From assembly GCF_003435375.1 (NCBI RefSeq), contig NZ_QWGL01000001.1, positions 1-64,000 of the forward strand: a stretch of 64,000 bases of DNA, read 5' to 3'. The DNA is from Clostridium sp. AM34-11AC. Lineage in GTDB: Bacteria; Bacillota; Clostridia; Lachnospirales; Lachnospiraceae. Position numbers and translations under genes: made by a program. Under the pieces are notes generated by a model. That model saw only the letters and a program-made list of their open reading frames with translations. It had not been told where the DNA came from and made no database searches. Positions 8,507 through 16,224 of the stretch are shown piece by piece (position 1 is the stretch's first letter; every line of letters starts with the position of its first letter).

Positions 8507-9433
8507 TCATCGTTCCTGGTCTCTCTGACGCTTTTTCTGCCATGCCTCCAGCAGCTTGATGATGGTTTCCTGCATCCGCTGGGGCGTGTAGCTTTTGGGG
8601 AAATACTTCCGCAAAGTGTCAGAGGTAAATGTCACTCGGTCCAGATCACTTTTCTTTTCCTCACCCATGATGACACGCATCATATCGAGGGTCAGATGCC
8701 CCTCTTGGCTGTATTTCTTGAGCCGCTGGGCTTGGGAAAGAGAAGGGGTAGCCTGTTCACTGTCCATCGCGTCCAGCAGGTCTACCTGTTCCTCCTTTTT
8801 GAGAAAGGACAACTCATAGGCAGGGTTCAGGGCAATCTTCTTTTCATCCACCATATCCATCAATTCAGGAATCAGCTCTGTCAGACGGATAAATCTCTTA
8901 ATCTGTGATTTGCTATCTGGACTGTTCTCCGCGATTTTTTCTGCCGCAGTCAACTTCGGCCCAACTTGGGCCGAAGTTAAATCCGTCCTGGCTCCTTGGT
9001 GCTTAATGGCATCCAGCTTCATTTTATAAGCAAATGCTCTTTCACTGGGGAGCAGGCTTTCTCGTTGTAAATTGCTGTCAACCATAATGATTGTAGCGGC
9101 ATCATCATCCAAATCCCGAACAATGACCGGCATGGTCTCCTTTTCTGCCAGTTCACTGGCTCTGTGCCGCCTGTGTCCGGCTACCAGCTCATAACCGCCC
9201 TCCGGGTCCGGTCGGGCAATGGCCGGAACCAGAACGCCATACTGCTTGATACTGTCAGCGGTCTCCATCATGGCTTCGTCATCCTTGACTTTGAATGGGT
9301 GGTTCTTGAACGGATGCAGTTCAGACAACGGAATTTCCTGAATCTTTTCCAGCTTTGCATCCTGGCGGCCTTCTTCGGTGGAGAACAGATCATCTACCGA
9401 TGCCAGCTCTATTTTTTTCGCGCTGCTTTTCAA
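8507..9433 (-). CDS. parB: ParB/Spo0J family partition protein
   Basis: A 308-residue centromere-binding CTPase-type protein. The ParB nuclease-like domain holds PLSELHPFKNHPF (about 35-47) and GHRRHRASE (86-94), with the helix-turn-helix region following (LTAAEKIAENSPDSKSQIKRFIRLTELIPELMDMVDEKKIALN). The start is a TTG at 9433: AAGGAGG lies nine bases upstream and the first residues (MKSSAKKIELASVDDLF) match the family N-terminus. The gene overlaps the parA 3' end by 44 bases. With ParA it would maintain the excised circular element. Confidence 0.92.
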   Translation of the reverse strand: MKSSAKKIELASVDDLFSTEEGRQDAKLEKIQEIPLSELHPFKNHPFKVKDDEAMMETADSIKQYGVLVPAIARPDPEGGYELVAGHRRHRASELAEKETMPVIVRDLDDDAATIIMVDSNLQRESLLPSERAFAYKMKLDAIKHQGARTDLTSAQVGPKLTAAEKIAENSPDSKSQIKRFIRLTELIPELMDMVDEKKIALNPAYELSFLKKEEQVDLLDAMDSEQATPSLSQAQRLKKYSQEGHLTLDMMRVIMGEEKKSDLDRVTFTSDTLRKYFPKSYTPQRMQETIIKLLEAWQKKRQRDQER

Positions 9434-10211
9434 GTTTCAACACCTCCTTCGTCAGATTTTTGTAGCCCTCTGCCACCTTGCCGCCGGGATCATGGGCAAA
9501 AATGCTTTTTCCCTCGGCGCTGATTTCCTTTGCCCGGACAGAATGGGGAATCTCTGTGCCGAATACTTTGATCTTGCTGCCATAGGTCTCTCGCAAAAGT
9601 GCGGAAATCTCTTTGGCAAAGTTGGTTCGGCTGTCAACCATCGTCAGCAGGATACCGTCTATCTGGAGCTTGGGGTTGATCTGCCGCTTTACCTTGTTTA
9701 CCGTGGAGAGCAGCTGTTCCAGCCCTTTGGCGGGCAGATACTCCGCCTGAACGGGAATTATGATCCTGTTTGCAGCGGCCAGCGCATTGACTGTGAGCAT
9801 CCCCAGGGAGGGCTGGCAGTCGATGAGGATATGGGAGTATTGCCCCTTCAGCGTGTCCAGATATTGCCGCAAGATAGTCTCACGGCTCATGGCATTTACC
9901 AGGGATACTTCCATACCGGATAACTGGATGTCCGCAGGCATCAGGTCTACACCCTCTGGGTGGTGCAGGATACCCTCGCCGGGACGAAGCGGCTCATCCA
10001 TCAGGATACGCCCCATAGCGTCCGACAGCGTAAAGGGCAACTTGTCCGGTTGTGGATTGCCCAGGCTGATCGTCAGGCTTCCTTGCGGGTCTCCGTCGAT
10101 CAGCAGGACTTTCTTTCCGGCCTGCGCCAAACCGATTCCAAGATTGGCACAGGTGGTGGTTTTGCCAACGCCGCCCTTCTGGTTGGCAATGGCAATGATT
10201 TGCGTGTTCAT
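9390..10211 (-). CDS. parA: ParA family partition ATPase
   Basis: A 273-residue Walker-type ATPase. The deviant Walker A KGGVGKTTT is at 12-20, followed by VLLIDGDPQGSLT (Walker A' region) and the ILIDCQPSLG Walker B region. The open frame reaches 10274, but the ATG at 10211 has GAGGTGA six bases upstream and begins the family-typical MNTQIIAIANQKGG. It is the first gene of the element's maintenance operon and is preceded by a terminator that isolates it from upstream transcription. Confidence 0.93.
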   Translation of the reverse strand: MNTQIIAIANQKGGVGKTTTCANLGIGLAQAGKKVLLIDGDPQGSLTISLGNPQPDKLPFTLSDAMGRILMDEPLRPGEGILHHPEGVDLMPADIQLSGMEVSLVNAMSRETILRQYLDTLKGQYSHILIDCQPSLGMLTVNALAAANRIIIPVQAEYLPAKGLEQLLSTVNKVKRQINPKLQIDGILLTMVDSRTNFAKEISALLRETYGSKIKVFGTEIPHSVRAKEISAEGKSIFAHDPGGKVAEGYKNLTKEVLKLEKQREKNRAGIGR

Positions 10212-10328
10212 TGACTTCACCTCATTTCTAATTGTTTCTGTTGCTTCTGGAAATAGAAAAAGCCGCCACTCCAAAATAAAAGGTGAAGTGACGGCTCTTT
10301 CTATCGCCGGAATACGAGTTCCTGAAAT

Positions 10329-10362
10329 GAAAAAAGCACCCAGTCATTTTATACTGAGTGCT
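10329..10362 (-). terminator. Intrinsic terminator upstream of parA
   Basis: The stem AGCACTCAGT / ACTGGGTGCT (one mismatch, 10335-10362) is followed by TTTTTT on the minus strand (10329-10335). It insulates the element's parA operon from transcription coming from the rpsI side. Confidence 0.7.
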
Positions 10363-10628
10363 GAATCAAATTCATATTCAATTATTCAAATTAGGTCAAA
10401 CTATGCCAAACTGCCACAGCCCAAAACGAGGGGAAGGCAGGCTGAAAAGCACCTCCAAAAACACCCCCAAAATCGGCTCTCGGTTAACCACTTTGGGCAC
10501 CACTTGACCCTCTTTTTGCCCTCTTTTTGGCCGGTTAACCACTTGCGGACCACTAAAAATTGGGTGAAAACGGCTCTAGTTTTTCCAAATTTGGTCAAAC
10601 TATATCAGCCCGTTTAGATACAGTAAAA
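10363..10628. other. Repeat-rich control region between the element and rpsI
   Basis: No gene is present. CAAATTWGGTCAAACTAT occurs at 10387-10404 and 10586-10603 with one mismatch. CGGTTAACCACTT followed by ACCACT occurs at 10481-10504 and 10532-10554, each centred on the palindrome GGTTAACC. CCCTCTTTTTG is repeated in tandem at about 10508-10529. This layout fits protein-binding sites (recombinase arms, ParB or initiator iterons) at the end of a mobile element. The attachment site itself cannot be placed because the other end is outside the window. Confidence 0.45.
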
Positions 10629-10659
10629 CCCCGGAAAACCTTGATTTTCCGGGGTTTTT
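10625..10659 (-). terminator. rpsI terminator, bidirectional
   Basis: The perfect stem CCCCGGAAAA / TTTTCCGGGG (10629-10654) is flanked by A4 and T5 tracts. It lies about 30 bases after the rpsI stop. Confidence 0.9.
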
Positions 10660-10689
10660 GAACCATTTTGATACGGTCTGAACAGCAGA

Positions 10690-11082
10690 TTATCTCTTGC
10701 TGAACTGAGGTGCACGACGTGCAGCCTTGAGACCGTACTTCTTTCTTTCTTTCATACGCGGATCTCTTGTTAAGAAACCAGCTTTCTTTAATACCGGACG
10801 GTACTCGATGTCTGCGTGAAGCAGAGCTCTGGAGATGCCGTGACGGATAGCGCCTGCCTGTCCGGAAACTCCGCCGCCGTGAACGTTAACGATAACGTCG
10901 AACTTATCAGCTGTCTCTGTTGCTGCTAACGGCTGACGAACGATGAGCTTTAATGTCTCAAGACCAAGATACTCATCGATATCTCTCTTATTGATTGTGA
11001 TCTTACCTGTTCCCGGTACAAGATATACTCTTGCGATAGATTTTTTTCTTCTGCCTGTTCCGTAATATTTTGTGCTAGCCAT
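10690..11082 (-). CDS. rpsI: 30S ribosomal protein S9
   Basis: The 130-residue ribosomal protein S9 is complete. It has the family N-terminus ([35 protein letters not shown]), the conserved [21 protein letters not shown] core and the basic tail ending APQFSKR. The ATG follows AAGGAGG. It is cotranscribed with rplM, whose stop is 28 bases upstream. Its 3' flank borders the conjugative element; rpsI ends are known integration targets for some ICEs, so this may be the integration site (inference). Confidence 0.98.
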   Translation of the reverse strand: MASTKYYGTGRRKKSIARVYLVPGTGKITINKRDIDEYLGLETLKLIVRQPLAATETADKFDVIVNVHGGGVSGQAGAIRHGISRALLHADIEYRPVLKKAGFLTRDPRMKERKKYGLKAARRAPQFSKR

Positions 11083-11110
11083 TATGAATTTCCTCCTTTC
11101 AGACCTCTAA

Positions 11111-11545
11111 TTAAAATTTGATTTCTAAAACTTCCGGCTTCTGTGCTGCCTGCTCGTGATCCGGGCCAGCGTAAACGTGAAGTTTTGTGATCATGCTTCT
11201 TCCTAAAGGTCCCTTCGGGAGCATTCCCTTAACTGCTAACTCGATAACCTTCTCCGGCTTCTTCTCGAGCATTTCTCTTAAAGTTGTCTCTTTCATTCCG
11301 CCTACATAGTCGGAGTGGCTGTAGTAGATCTTCTGGTCTAACTTCTTACCTGTAACTTTGATCTTGGAAGCGTTTGTTACGATCACGTAATCACCGCAGT
11401 CGATGTGCGGAGTGTAGATCGGTTTGTTCTTTCCTCTTAAGATCTTTGCTACTTCTGATGTCAGACGACCTAATGTATATCCTGTAGCGTCAACTACGTA
11501 CCATTTTCTCTCAATTGTTGCTGGACTAGCCATAAAGCTCTTCAT
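11111..11545 (-). CDS. rplM: 50S ribosomal protein L13
   Basis: A 144-residue L13, beginning [22 protein letters not shown] and containing [17 protein letters not shown] and [12 protein letters not shown]. The open frame continues upstream to 11641, but AGGAGGTC directly precedes the ATG at 11545 and L13 proteins are 142-145 residues, so the 32-codon extension is leader sequence. A consensus promoter lies about 100 bases upstream. Confidence 0.97.
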   Translation of the reverse strand: MKSFMASPATIERKWYVVDATGYTLGRLTSEVAKILRGKNKPIYTPHIDCGDYVIVTNASKIKVTGKKLDQKIYYSHSDYVGGMKETTLREMLEKKPEKVIELAVKGMLPKGPLGRSMITKLHVYAGPDHEQAAQKPEVLEIKF

Positions 11546-11649
11546 GGGTTGACCTCCTGTTTGTACTAAATCAATCAATGTTCCTTTATCGTAAAATACT
11601 GTTTCCGGGGCTTTGGCTACAGCATTTTCAACCGATGTCACAGTTATAC

Positions 11650-11678
11650 ATTATATTATACATGGCCGGGTGTGTCAA
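11650..11678 (-). promoter_or_regulatory. rplM-rpsI promoter with leader
   Basis: On the minus strand TTGACA (11673-11678) and TATAAT (11650-11655) are separated by 17 bases, a perfect housekeeping promoter. Transcription would start near 11643, leaving a leader of about 98 nt before rplM. Firmicutes often carry an autoregulatory L13 leader RNA here; I did not fold this one, so that assignment is only a suggestion. Confidence 0.88.
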
Positions 11679-11726
11679 CCGTTTTTCTTCAAAATTTCGA
11701 TTAAATTTTTCCGAAAAACCTATATT

Positions 11727-12095
11727 TTATCGTGGTTTTGGCATGGTCCTCTTTATCGTTCCCCGATATACGATCTCAGCCACAACTGCTGCCGAAAACT
11801 CCGTGATCCAGAACGCATTCCAGACTGCTCCGCCGCCAAACAAATGACATAAAATAAAAGCGGATGGAAGGATGATCACAATGTAGCGGAGCAATGAGAT
11901 CACCAGAGATTGGACGCCCATGCCGATTCCCTCGAGGGCGCCTGATGCTGTGACAGACACCGTGGAGACGATAAATCCGGTGCTGATGATCTGGAGAGCA
12001 GTGCCGCCCGCTATGATAGTCTCCGCATTGTCTGTGAAGGCTCCGATCAGCGTGCTGGCGATTGTAAGACAGAGATAAGTGTGACTAAGGAGCAC
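11727..12095 (-). pseudogene. MATE family efflux transporter, C-terminal remnant
   Basis: 122 codons resembling the last three or four membrane helices of a MATE (NorM/DinF type) drug exporter, with TGFIVSTVSVTASGALEGIGMGVQSL and FGGGAVWNAFWITEFSA. Intact MATE proteins have about 450 residues and 12 helices, so the N-terminal two thirds are missing. The 5' break lies within about 30 bases of a 130-bp repeat (12132-12261). The nominal ATG at 12095 has no good ribosome binding site. It is most likely a decaying fragment. Confidence 0.75.
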
Positions 12096-12123
12096 GTAAT
12101 CTTATCTTTATATAAACATTCAT

Positions 12124-12269
12124 ATAAAAAAGAATGTGCCTTGGCACATTCTCGCGCCTCGCGCGGTCGCTTGCGACAGTCTACATCTTCGCGCGAGTGC
12201 GCATCTTTGGCACGTCAGTGCCTTTTTATGTAACAGGGAATTCCTTGGAATTTCCTGTTACATAAAAAA
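12124..12269. repeat. 130-bp structured repeat, copy 1, with flanking 8-bp direct repeats
   Basis: The core 12132-12261 is near-identical (three differences in 130) to 54760-54889. It is flanked on both sides by ATAAAAAA (12124-12131 and 12262-12269). It contains perfect or near-perfect hairpins: GAATGTGCC/GGCACATTC, a G+C-rich CGCG stem, GGCAC/GTGCC followed by T5, and GTAACAGG..AATTCC/GGAATT..CCTGTTAC. There is no coding potential. The right flank is the T-tract of the terminator at 12271-12309. Confidence 0.9.
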
Positions 12270-12309
12270 ACCACACAACCACCCATAAAGCTTTTGGGTG
12301 ATTGTGTGG
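12264..12309 (-). terminator. Intrinsic terminator
   Basis: A long stem (CCACACAATCACCCA with TGGGTGGTTGTGTGG, one mismatch; 12271-12309) is followed on the minus strand by T7 (12264-12270). It probably ends the 5-oxoproline operon, whose last gene stops at 12515. The intervening 200 bases contain no gene. Confidence 0.8.
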
Positions 12310-12514
12310 CGAAAAAAGTTCTTCTCTAAAAATCCACACGAGTTTTAACGTCTGGTAGAATAACATAGATTTTGGATCCTGTCAACTCGCGGAGGTCCCG
12401 ACTATCTCACTCGCGAGGGCCCGAACATCTCACTTCCGCATCTGTCCGGCAAAATCTGCCATGTCCAATGCTGACAGCTGATCACGCATCTGCGATGCTG
12501 CGATTCCTTCTGTT
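12310..12514. other. Non-coding stretch after the hydro-lyase gene
   Basis: I see no gene here. A G+C-rich imperfect repeat (CTCGCG-AGG-CCCGA-ATCTCAC at about 12387-12410 and 12410-12433) is the only pattern. A minus-strand frame ending AGQMRK (stop near 12433) looks protein-like over about 25 codons and could be the tail of a lost gene, but it has no start. Confidence 0.3.
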
Positions 12515-13336
12515 TCACAGCGATTTCGTATCTTGTTTCTTTTTCTCCAGATAGTCATTCAACTCCGCGTTCTTCACATTCGTGATAAACATATGACCCG
12601 GAGCGTGGGTGATGACGATCGGCGGCTTCGCCCGCTCAACGGCGGCCTGTGGAGTCACGCCGCAGGCCCAGAATACCGGTATCTCGCCCTCGCGGATCTC
12701 CACTGGATCTCCATAGTCCGGATGGTCGATATCCTTGATGCCAATCTTTTCCGGATCGCCCATATGGACAGGACCACCGTGGACATTCGGGAATTTTTCT
12801 GTGATCTCTGCTGCCTTCTTTGCGTCCTCCGGCGTCATCGGACGCATGCTGCATACAAGTGGGCCTTCAAACACACCGGCTTTCTCGCACTCGATATTCG
12901 TCTTGTACATCGGCACGTTTCTTCCCATCGAGATATGACGCACGTCGATTCCTGCCTGTAAGAGCGCCTCCTCGAAGGAGAAGCTGCAGCCGATAAGAAA
13001 ACCAACGAAATCATCCTGCCAGTATTCGGAAGCATCTGTCACTTCATCGACCTTCACGCCGTTTTTATAGATAAAGTACCGCGGAATATCGGTAACGATA
13101 TTCGCTCCCTCGCCCATATCATGGACCAGCGGGGAGCCGTCCATGATCTCGAGGATCGGGCATGGCTTCGGATTCCTCTCCGCGAATTTTTTAAAGTCCT
13201 CCGCATATTTTTTTGGCAGGATCACAAGGTTTGCCTGTGCGTATCCCCCGCACATTCCGGCCGTCGGTTCTGTGATCTCGCCGTCACGGATCTTTTTCCA
13301 GATCTCTTCCGGTTTTGCCGTTCTGTAATCTCCCAT
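12515..13336 (-). CDS. Putative hydro-lyase, YcsI/DUF1445 family
   Basis: A 273-residue cytoplasmic protein of the DUF1445 family (YcsI of B. subtilis; related to D-glutamate cyclases). Characteristic stretches are GMCGGYAQANLVILPK (about 27-42), GSPLVHDMGEGANIVTDIPRY, FLIGCSFSFEEALLQAGIDVRHI, SMRPM, HGGPVHMGDPEKIGI and FWACGVTPQAA followed by ITHAPGHMFITN near the C-terminus. It is the last gene of the pxpA-pxpB-pxpC cluster, as ycsI accompanies ycsF-ycsG-kipI-kipA in B. subtilis. A role in producing or channelling 5-oxoproline or a related cyclic acid is inference. Confidence 0.9.
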   Translation of the reverse strand: MGDYRTAKPEEIWKKIRDGEITEPTAGMCGGYAQANLVILPKKYAEDFKKFAERNPKPCPILEIMDGSPLVHDMGEGANIVTDIPRYFIYKNGVKVDEVTDASEYWQDDFVGFLIGCSFSFEEALLQAGIDVRHISMGRNVPMYKTNIECEKAGVFEGPLVCSMRPMTPEDAKKAAEITEKFPNVHGGPVHMGDPEKIGIKDIDHPDYGDPVEIREGEIPVFWACGVTPQAAVERAKPPIVITHAPGHMFITNVKNAELNDYLEKKKQDTKSL

Positions 13337-13468
13337 TTTTCACTACCCCTTTCTCCTATGCCGTTCATTTCGTTTCCGGCATCTTAAGATTCCTGTTCCC
13401 CACGGCCCATTCTGCTGAAACGCTTCGTCGATCAGTTCTTTTCCCGATCTGCATCTCCATGTTTCTTC

Positions 13469-14569
13469 TTACCGGAATCTTACAACCTCTTTTTCAAGCT
13501 CCACAAGAAACTCTTTTCCATTTACCGAGATCTTATAGGTTCCCGCCTTTACCCATGCGGTCTTGTTCGCCTCAGATGCCGCCGCGATCGCCACCGCCTG
13601 CTCATCATCCGCCGGTTCCACCGGGGTATTCAGTCTCTTCGCAAGCGCGCTGAACTCTTCTTTTTCCTTACAGTAGAGCTCCTGCGCCTCATCCACCGTG
13701 ACTTTCTCAAAATGGATCTTCATTCCCGGCATGCACTGGGCAAGCACCGGAAGATCCACAGAGATCACATTGGCGATCTTCGTGTAGCCGCCCGTTGTCT
13801 GGTGATCTGCCATCATGACAATGGGATTTCCGTGGGATGGAACCTGTACAGCGCCAAAGCTAATTCCGTCGGTGATGATGTCGCCGCCGTTTTTATGCTC
13901 GATCACATCGCCTTCCATGCGGCAGCCCATGCGGTCATACTCGTTGGAGATCGTGTAGGTGCTGTTTAAGAAGGTGTTGATTCCCTTATCTGTAAAACAG
14001 TCGTCCTGCGGCCCCATAACGACTCTGAGAGTCCATTCCTTTGCTCCGTAGGACGGGAGTTCATATACACGCCCGGACATATTCGGAAGCCAGGAGGCGG
14101 GAGCGCGAAAACCTATCTCATCGCCGGTTCCTAATTTTCTTCCCTCAAAGCCCCCGACCTTTGATTTAAGGTTCGTGGATCTGCTTCCCATGACTACCGG
14201 AATATCGAGCCCGCCCGCAAAGGCGATATATGCGCGGCTTCCGCCAAACATTCCCATAAAGCTTAAGGTCTGTCCGGCTTTTACTAAAACTGCGCGGTAT
14301 CTCTCCACCGGCTTTCCGTCGATCTTTGCCCCGAGGTCGCCGCCTGTCACCGCGATGATCTCATCTTCTGTAAATTTCATGGTCGGTCCCATCATCGTGA
14401 TCTCGATGACTGCCTCGTTCGCATCATTTCCGACAAGAATATTGGCGAGTGACGCTGCCCTGGTATCCATGACGCCGGACACGGACATCCCAGTCTCCTG
14501 ATATCCGTAACGTCCCATATCCTGAATCGTTGTCAGGAATCCGCCGTTTATGATCTGAATGCCCATCAC
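13469..14569 (-). CDS. pxpC: 5-oxoprolinase subunit C (KipA-type carboxyltransferase-like)
   Basis: A 366-residue member of the biotin-dependent carboxyltransferase-like family. It has IINGGFLTTIQDMGRYGYQETGMSVSGVMD at the N-terminus, then GGDLGAKIDG, GGSRAYIAFAGGLDIPVVMGSRSTNLKSKVGGFEGR, and the C-terminal SHGNPIVMMADHQTTGGYTKIANV. With PxpA and PxpB it hydrolyses 5-oxoproline to glutamate using ATP. The ATG overlaps the pxpB stop by four bases. The last 60 residues (AAAASEANKTAWVKAGTYKISVNGKEFLVELE) look like a small extra beta-rich tail beyond the core. Confidence 0.94.
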   Translation of the reverse strand: MMGIQIINGGFLTTIQDMGRYGYQETGMSVSGVMDTRAASLANILVGNDANEAVIEITMMGPTMKFTEDEIIAVTGGDLGAKIDGKPVERYRAVLVKAGQTLSFMGMFGGSRAYIAFAGGLDIPVVMGSRSTNLKSKVGGFEGRKLGTGDEIGFRAPASWLPNMSGRVYELPSYGAKEWTLRVVMGPQDDCFTDKGINTFLNSTYTISNEYDRMGCRMEGDVIEHKNGGDIITDGISFGAVQVPSHGNPIVMMADHQTTGGYTKIANVISVDLPVLAQCMPGMKIHFEKVTVDEAQELYCKEKEEFSALAKRLNTPVEPADDEQAVAIAAASEANKTAWVKAGTYKISVNGKEFLVELEKEVVRFR

Positions 14570-15297
14570 TCCGCCTCCTTATCATATACTACATACTGAT
14601 ATGTATTGTTCTCCACCTGTTTTTCGATGGCTTTGTACTCTTCTTCCGTCACCGGGCGGAATTTAATGTACTGTCCGGACTCCAGGAGCACCGGTTTTTC
14701 CCGCTCGGAATCATAGAGCTTTAACGGAGTTCTTCCGATGAGCTGCCAGCCGCCCGGGGATGCCACCGGATAAATTCCAGTCTGCTCTCCGGCAATTCCC
14801 ACGGAGCCGCCCTCGATCTTTACGCGCGGACTCTTTAAACGCGGAGTCGCAATGCGCTTGTCCATGCCGCCAAGATATGGGAAGCCAGCAATGAAGCCTA
14901 ACATATAGATCAGATATTCTTCAGAGGAATGGATCTTTACGACTTCTTCCTCCGTAAGACCGTTATGCTCTGCCACATTCGCAAGATCCGGTCCCATCTC
15001 CCCACCGTAAAGCACCGGGATCTCGATCACGGTTGGCGGCGGGATCTGGATGCTGCCCATGGAGGACAGAACCTGCTCAAATTTTTCTGTCAGTGCTGAG
15101 AACCGGATCACTTCCGGCTTGTATACAACAAGAAGGGAACGGTAGGTCGGCACCGTCTCTACGATTCCTTCGATCTGTTCTTTCTCTAACGCGATCTTGA
15201 ACGCGCGGATCTTCCGGTTGATCTCCGGACTGATCTCATTTCCAAATTCCACGGTGACTGCACAGTCGCCGGAAACCAGATATCTTACATTTCCCAC
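14566..15297 (-). CDS. pxpB: 5-oxoprolinase subunit B (KipI family)
   Basis: A 243-residue KipI/PxpB protein with GDCAVTVEFG near the start, YMLGFIAGFPYLGGMD in the middle and GGSVGIAGEQTGIYPVASPGGWQLIGRTP. The open frame extends upstream to 15360. I prefer the GTG at 15297 because it follows GAGGAG and gives the family N-terminus (GNVRYLVSGDCAV). The codons before it overlap an inverted repeat. It is coupled to pxpC by an ATGA overlap. In B. subtilis the homologue KipI also inhibits the sporulation kinase KinA; whether that applies here is unknown. Confidence 0.92.
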   Translation of the reverse strand: MGNVRYLVSGDCAVTVEFGNEISPEINRKIRAFKIALEKEQIEGIVETVPTYRSLLVVYKPEVIRFSALTEKFEQVLSSMGSIQIPPPTVIEIPVLYGGEMGPDLANVAEHNGLTEEEVVKIHSSEEYLIYMLGFIAGFPYLGGMDKRIATPRLKSPRVKIEGGSVGIAGEQTGIYPVASPGGWQLIGRTPLKLYDSEREKPVLLESGQYIKFRPVTEEEYKAIEKQVENNTYQYVVYDKEAE

Positions 15298-15321
15298 AGC
15301 GAGTCTCCTCTCTATACATTT

Positions 15322-15358
15322 GCGGCTGTTTGACATTTGTAAGATGTCAAACAGCTGC
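15322..15358. repeat. Inverted repeat between pxpA and pxpB
   Basis: GGCTGTTTGACAT and ATGTCAAACAGC face each other across a few bases within the 70-base gap. No T-tract follows, so it is not a standard terminator. It may set relative expression by mRNA processing or stability, or serve as an operator. Confidence 0.55.
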
Positions 15359-15368
15359 ACTCTTTTCC

Positions 15369-16130
15369 CTATAAACTTAAATTTTTGATCTCGACGCCTT
15401 CCGCGATCAGTGTCTCACGGATATTCTTTACGAACTCCAATGCCTTTGGGTTATCTCCGTGAACGCAGATAGAGTCTGCCTTGATCGCGATATCGTTTCC
15501 GTTGATGGACTCGACTTTTCCTTCTTTTACCATACGGATCACACGTTTGATCGCGAGGTCTTTGTCCTTGATCACTGCACCCGGAAGCTTTCTTGATACG
15601 AGAGTTCCGTCATCGTTGTAAGCGCGGTCAGCGAAGACCTCACTTGCAGCGCGGAGACCGACTTTTTCTGCTGCCGTGATCATCTTGGAACCTGCAAGGC
15701 CCATGAAGATGATGTCCTTATCCACCTCATAAACTGCCTCACACATCGCGATGGCTAACTTCTCGTCAACAGCTGCCATATTGTAAAGAGCGCCGTGCGG
15801 TTTTACATGCTGGATCTTTACTCCGTGGGCGGTACAGAACGCCATGAGAGCGCCGAGCTGGTAGCGGACATACGCTTTCGCCTCGTCCGGCGTCACTGCC
15901 ATATTGCGGCGGCCGAAGCCCACAAGATCCGGGAATCCCGGGTGTGCGCCGACGGCTGTTCCGAACTCTTTCGCCAGAGCAACTGTCTTTTCCATCACCA
16001 TCGCGTCGCCTGCGTGCCAGCCACATGCCACGTTTGCGGAGGAGACGTATTTTAAGATCTCCTCGTCCATTCCGATCGTATAATTTCCAAAGCTTTCTCC
16101 AAGGTCACTGTTTAAATCTACACGGTACAT
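15369..16130 (-). CDS. pxpA: 5-oxoprolinase subunit A (LamB/YcsF family)
   Basis: A 253-residue protein of the LamB/YcsF family with the hallmark [13 protein letters not shown] (5-17), [13 protein letters not shown] (30-42), [15 protein letters not shown] and [10 protein letters not shown]. Together with PxpB and PxpC it forms the prokaryotic ATP-dependent 5-oxoprolinase in the cytoplasm. It is the second gene after the Nramp-like transporter in the operon. Length matches the family. Confidence 0.96.
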   Translation of the reverse strand: MYRVDLNSDLGESFGNYTIGMDEEILKYVSSANVACGWHAGDAMVMEKTVALAKEFGTAVGAHPGFPDLVGFGRRNMAVTPDEAKAYVRYQLGALMAFCTAHGVKIQHVKPHGALYNMAAVDEKLAIAMCEAVYEVDKDIIFMGLAGSKMITAAEKVGLRAASEVFADRAYNDDGTLVSRKLPGAVIKDKDLAIKRVIRMVKEGKVESINGNDIAIKADSICVHGDNPKALEFVKNIRETLIAEGVEIKNLSL

Positions 16131-16224
16131 AATATTTCCTCCTTGCTTTCGTTGCCGGTATTTTTCAATCTTTCTACCTACTATTTTAAACGACTTGCAT
16201 CACAATCTCAATACCTAATTAGCC

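Noticed and set aside
9760..10617. 285-codon plus-strand open frame across parA and the control region
   Set aside because: Antisense to parA for most of its length; no ribosome binding site and no protein-like motif.
12310..12514. Frameshifted extension of the YcsI-like protein
   Set aside because: A protein-like stretch ending AGQMRK lies in another frame just after the stop, but the YcsI-like protein is already full length, so a frameshift is not needed.
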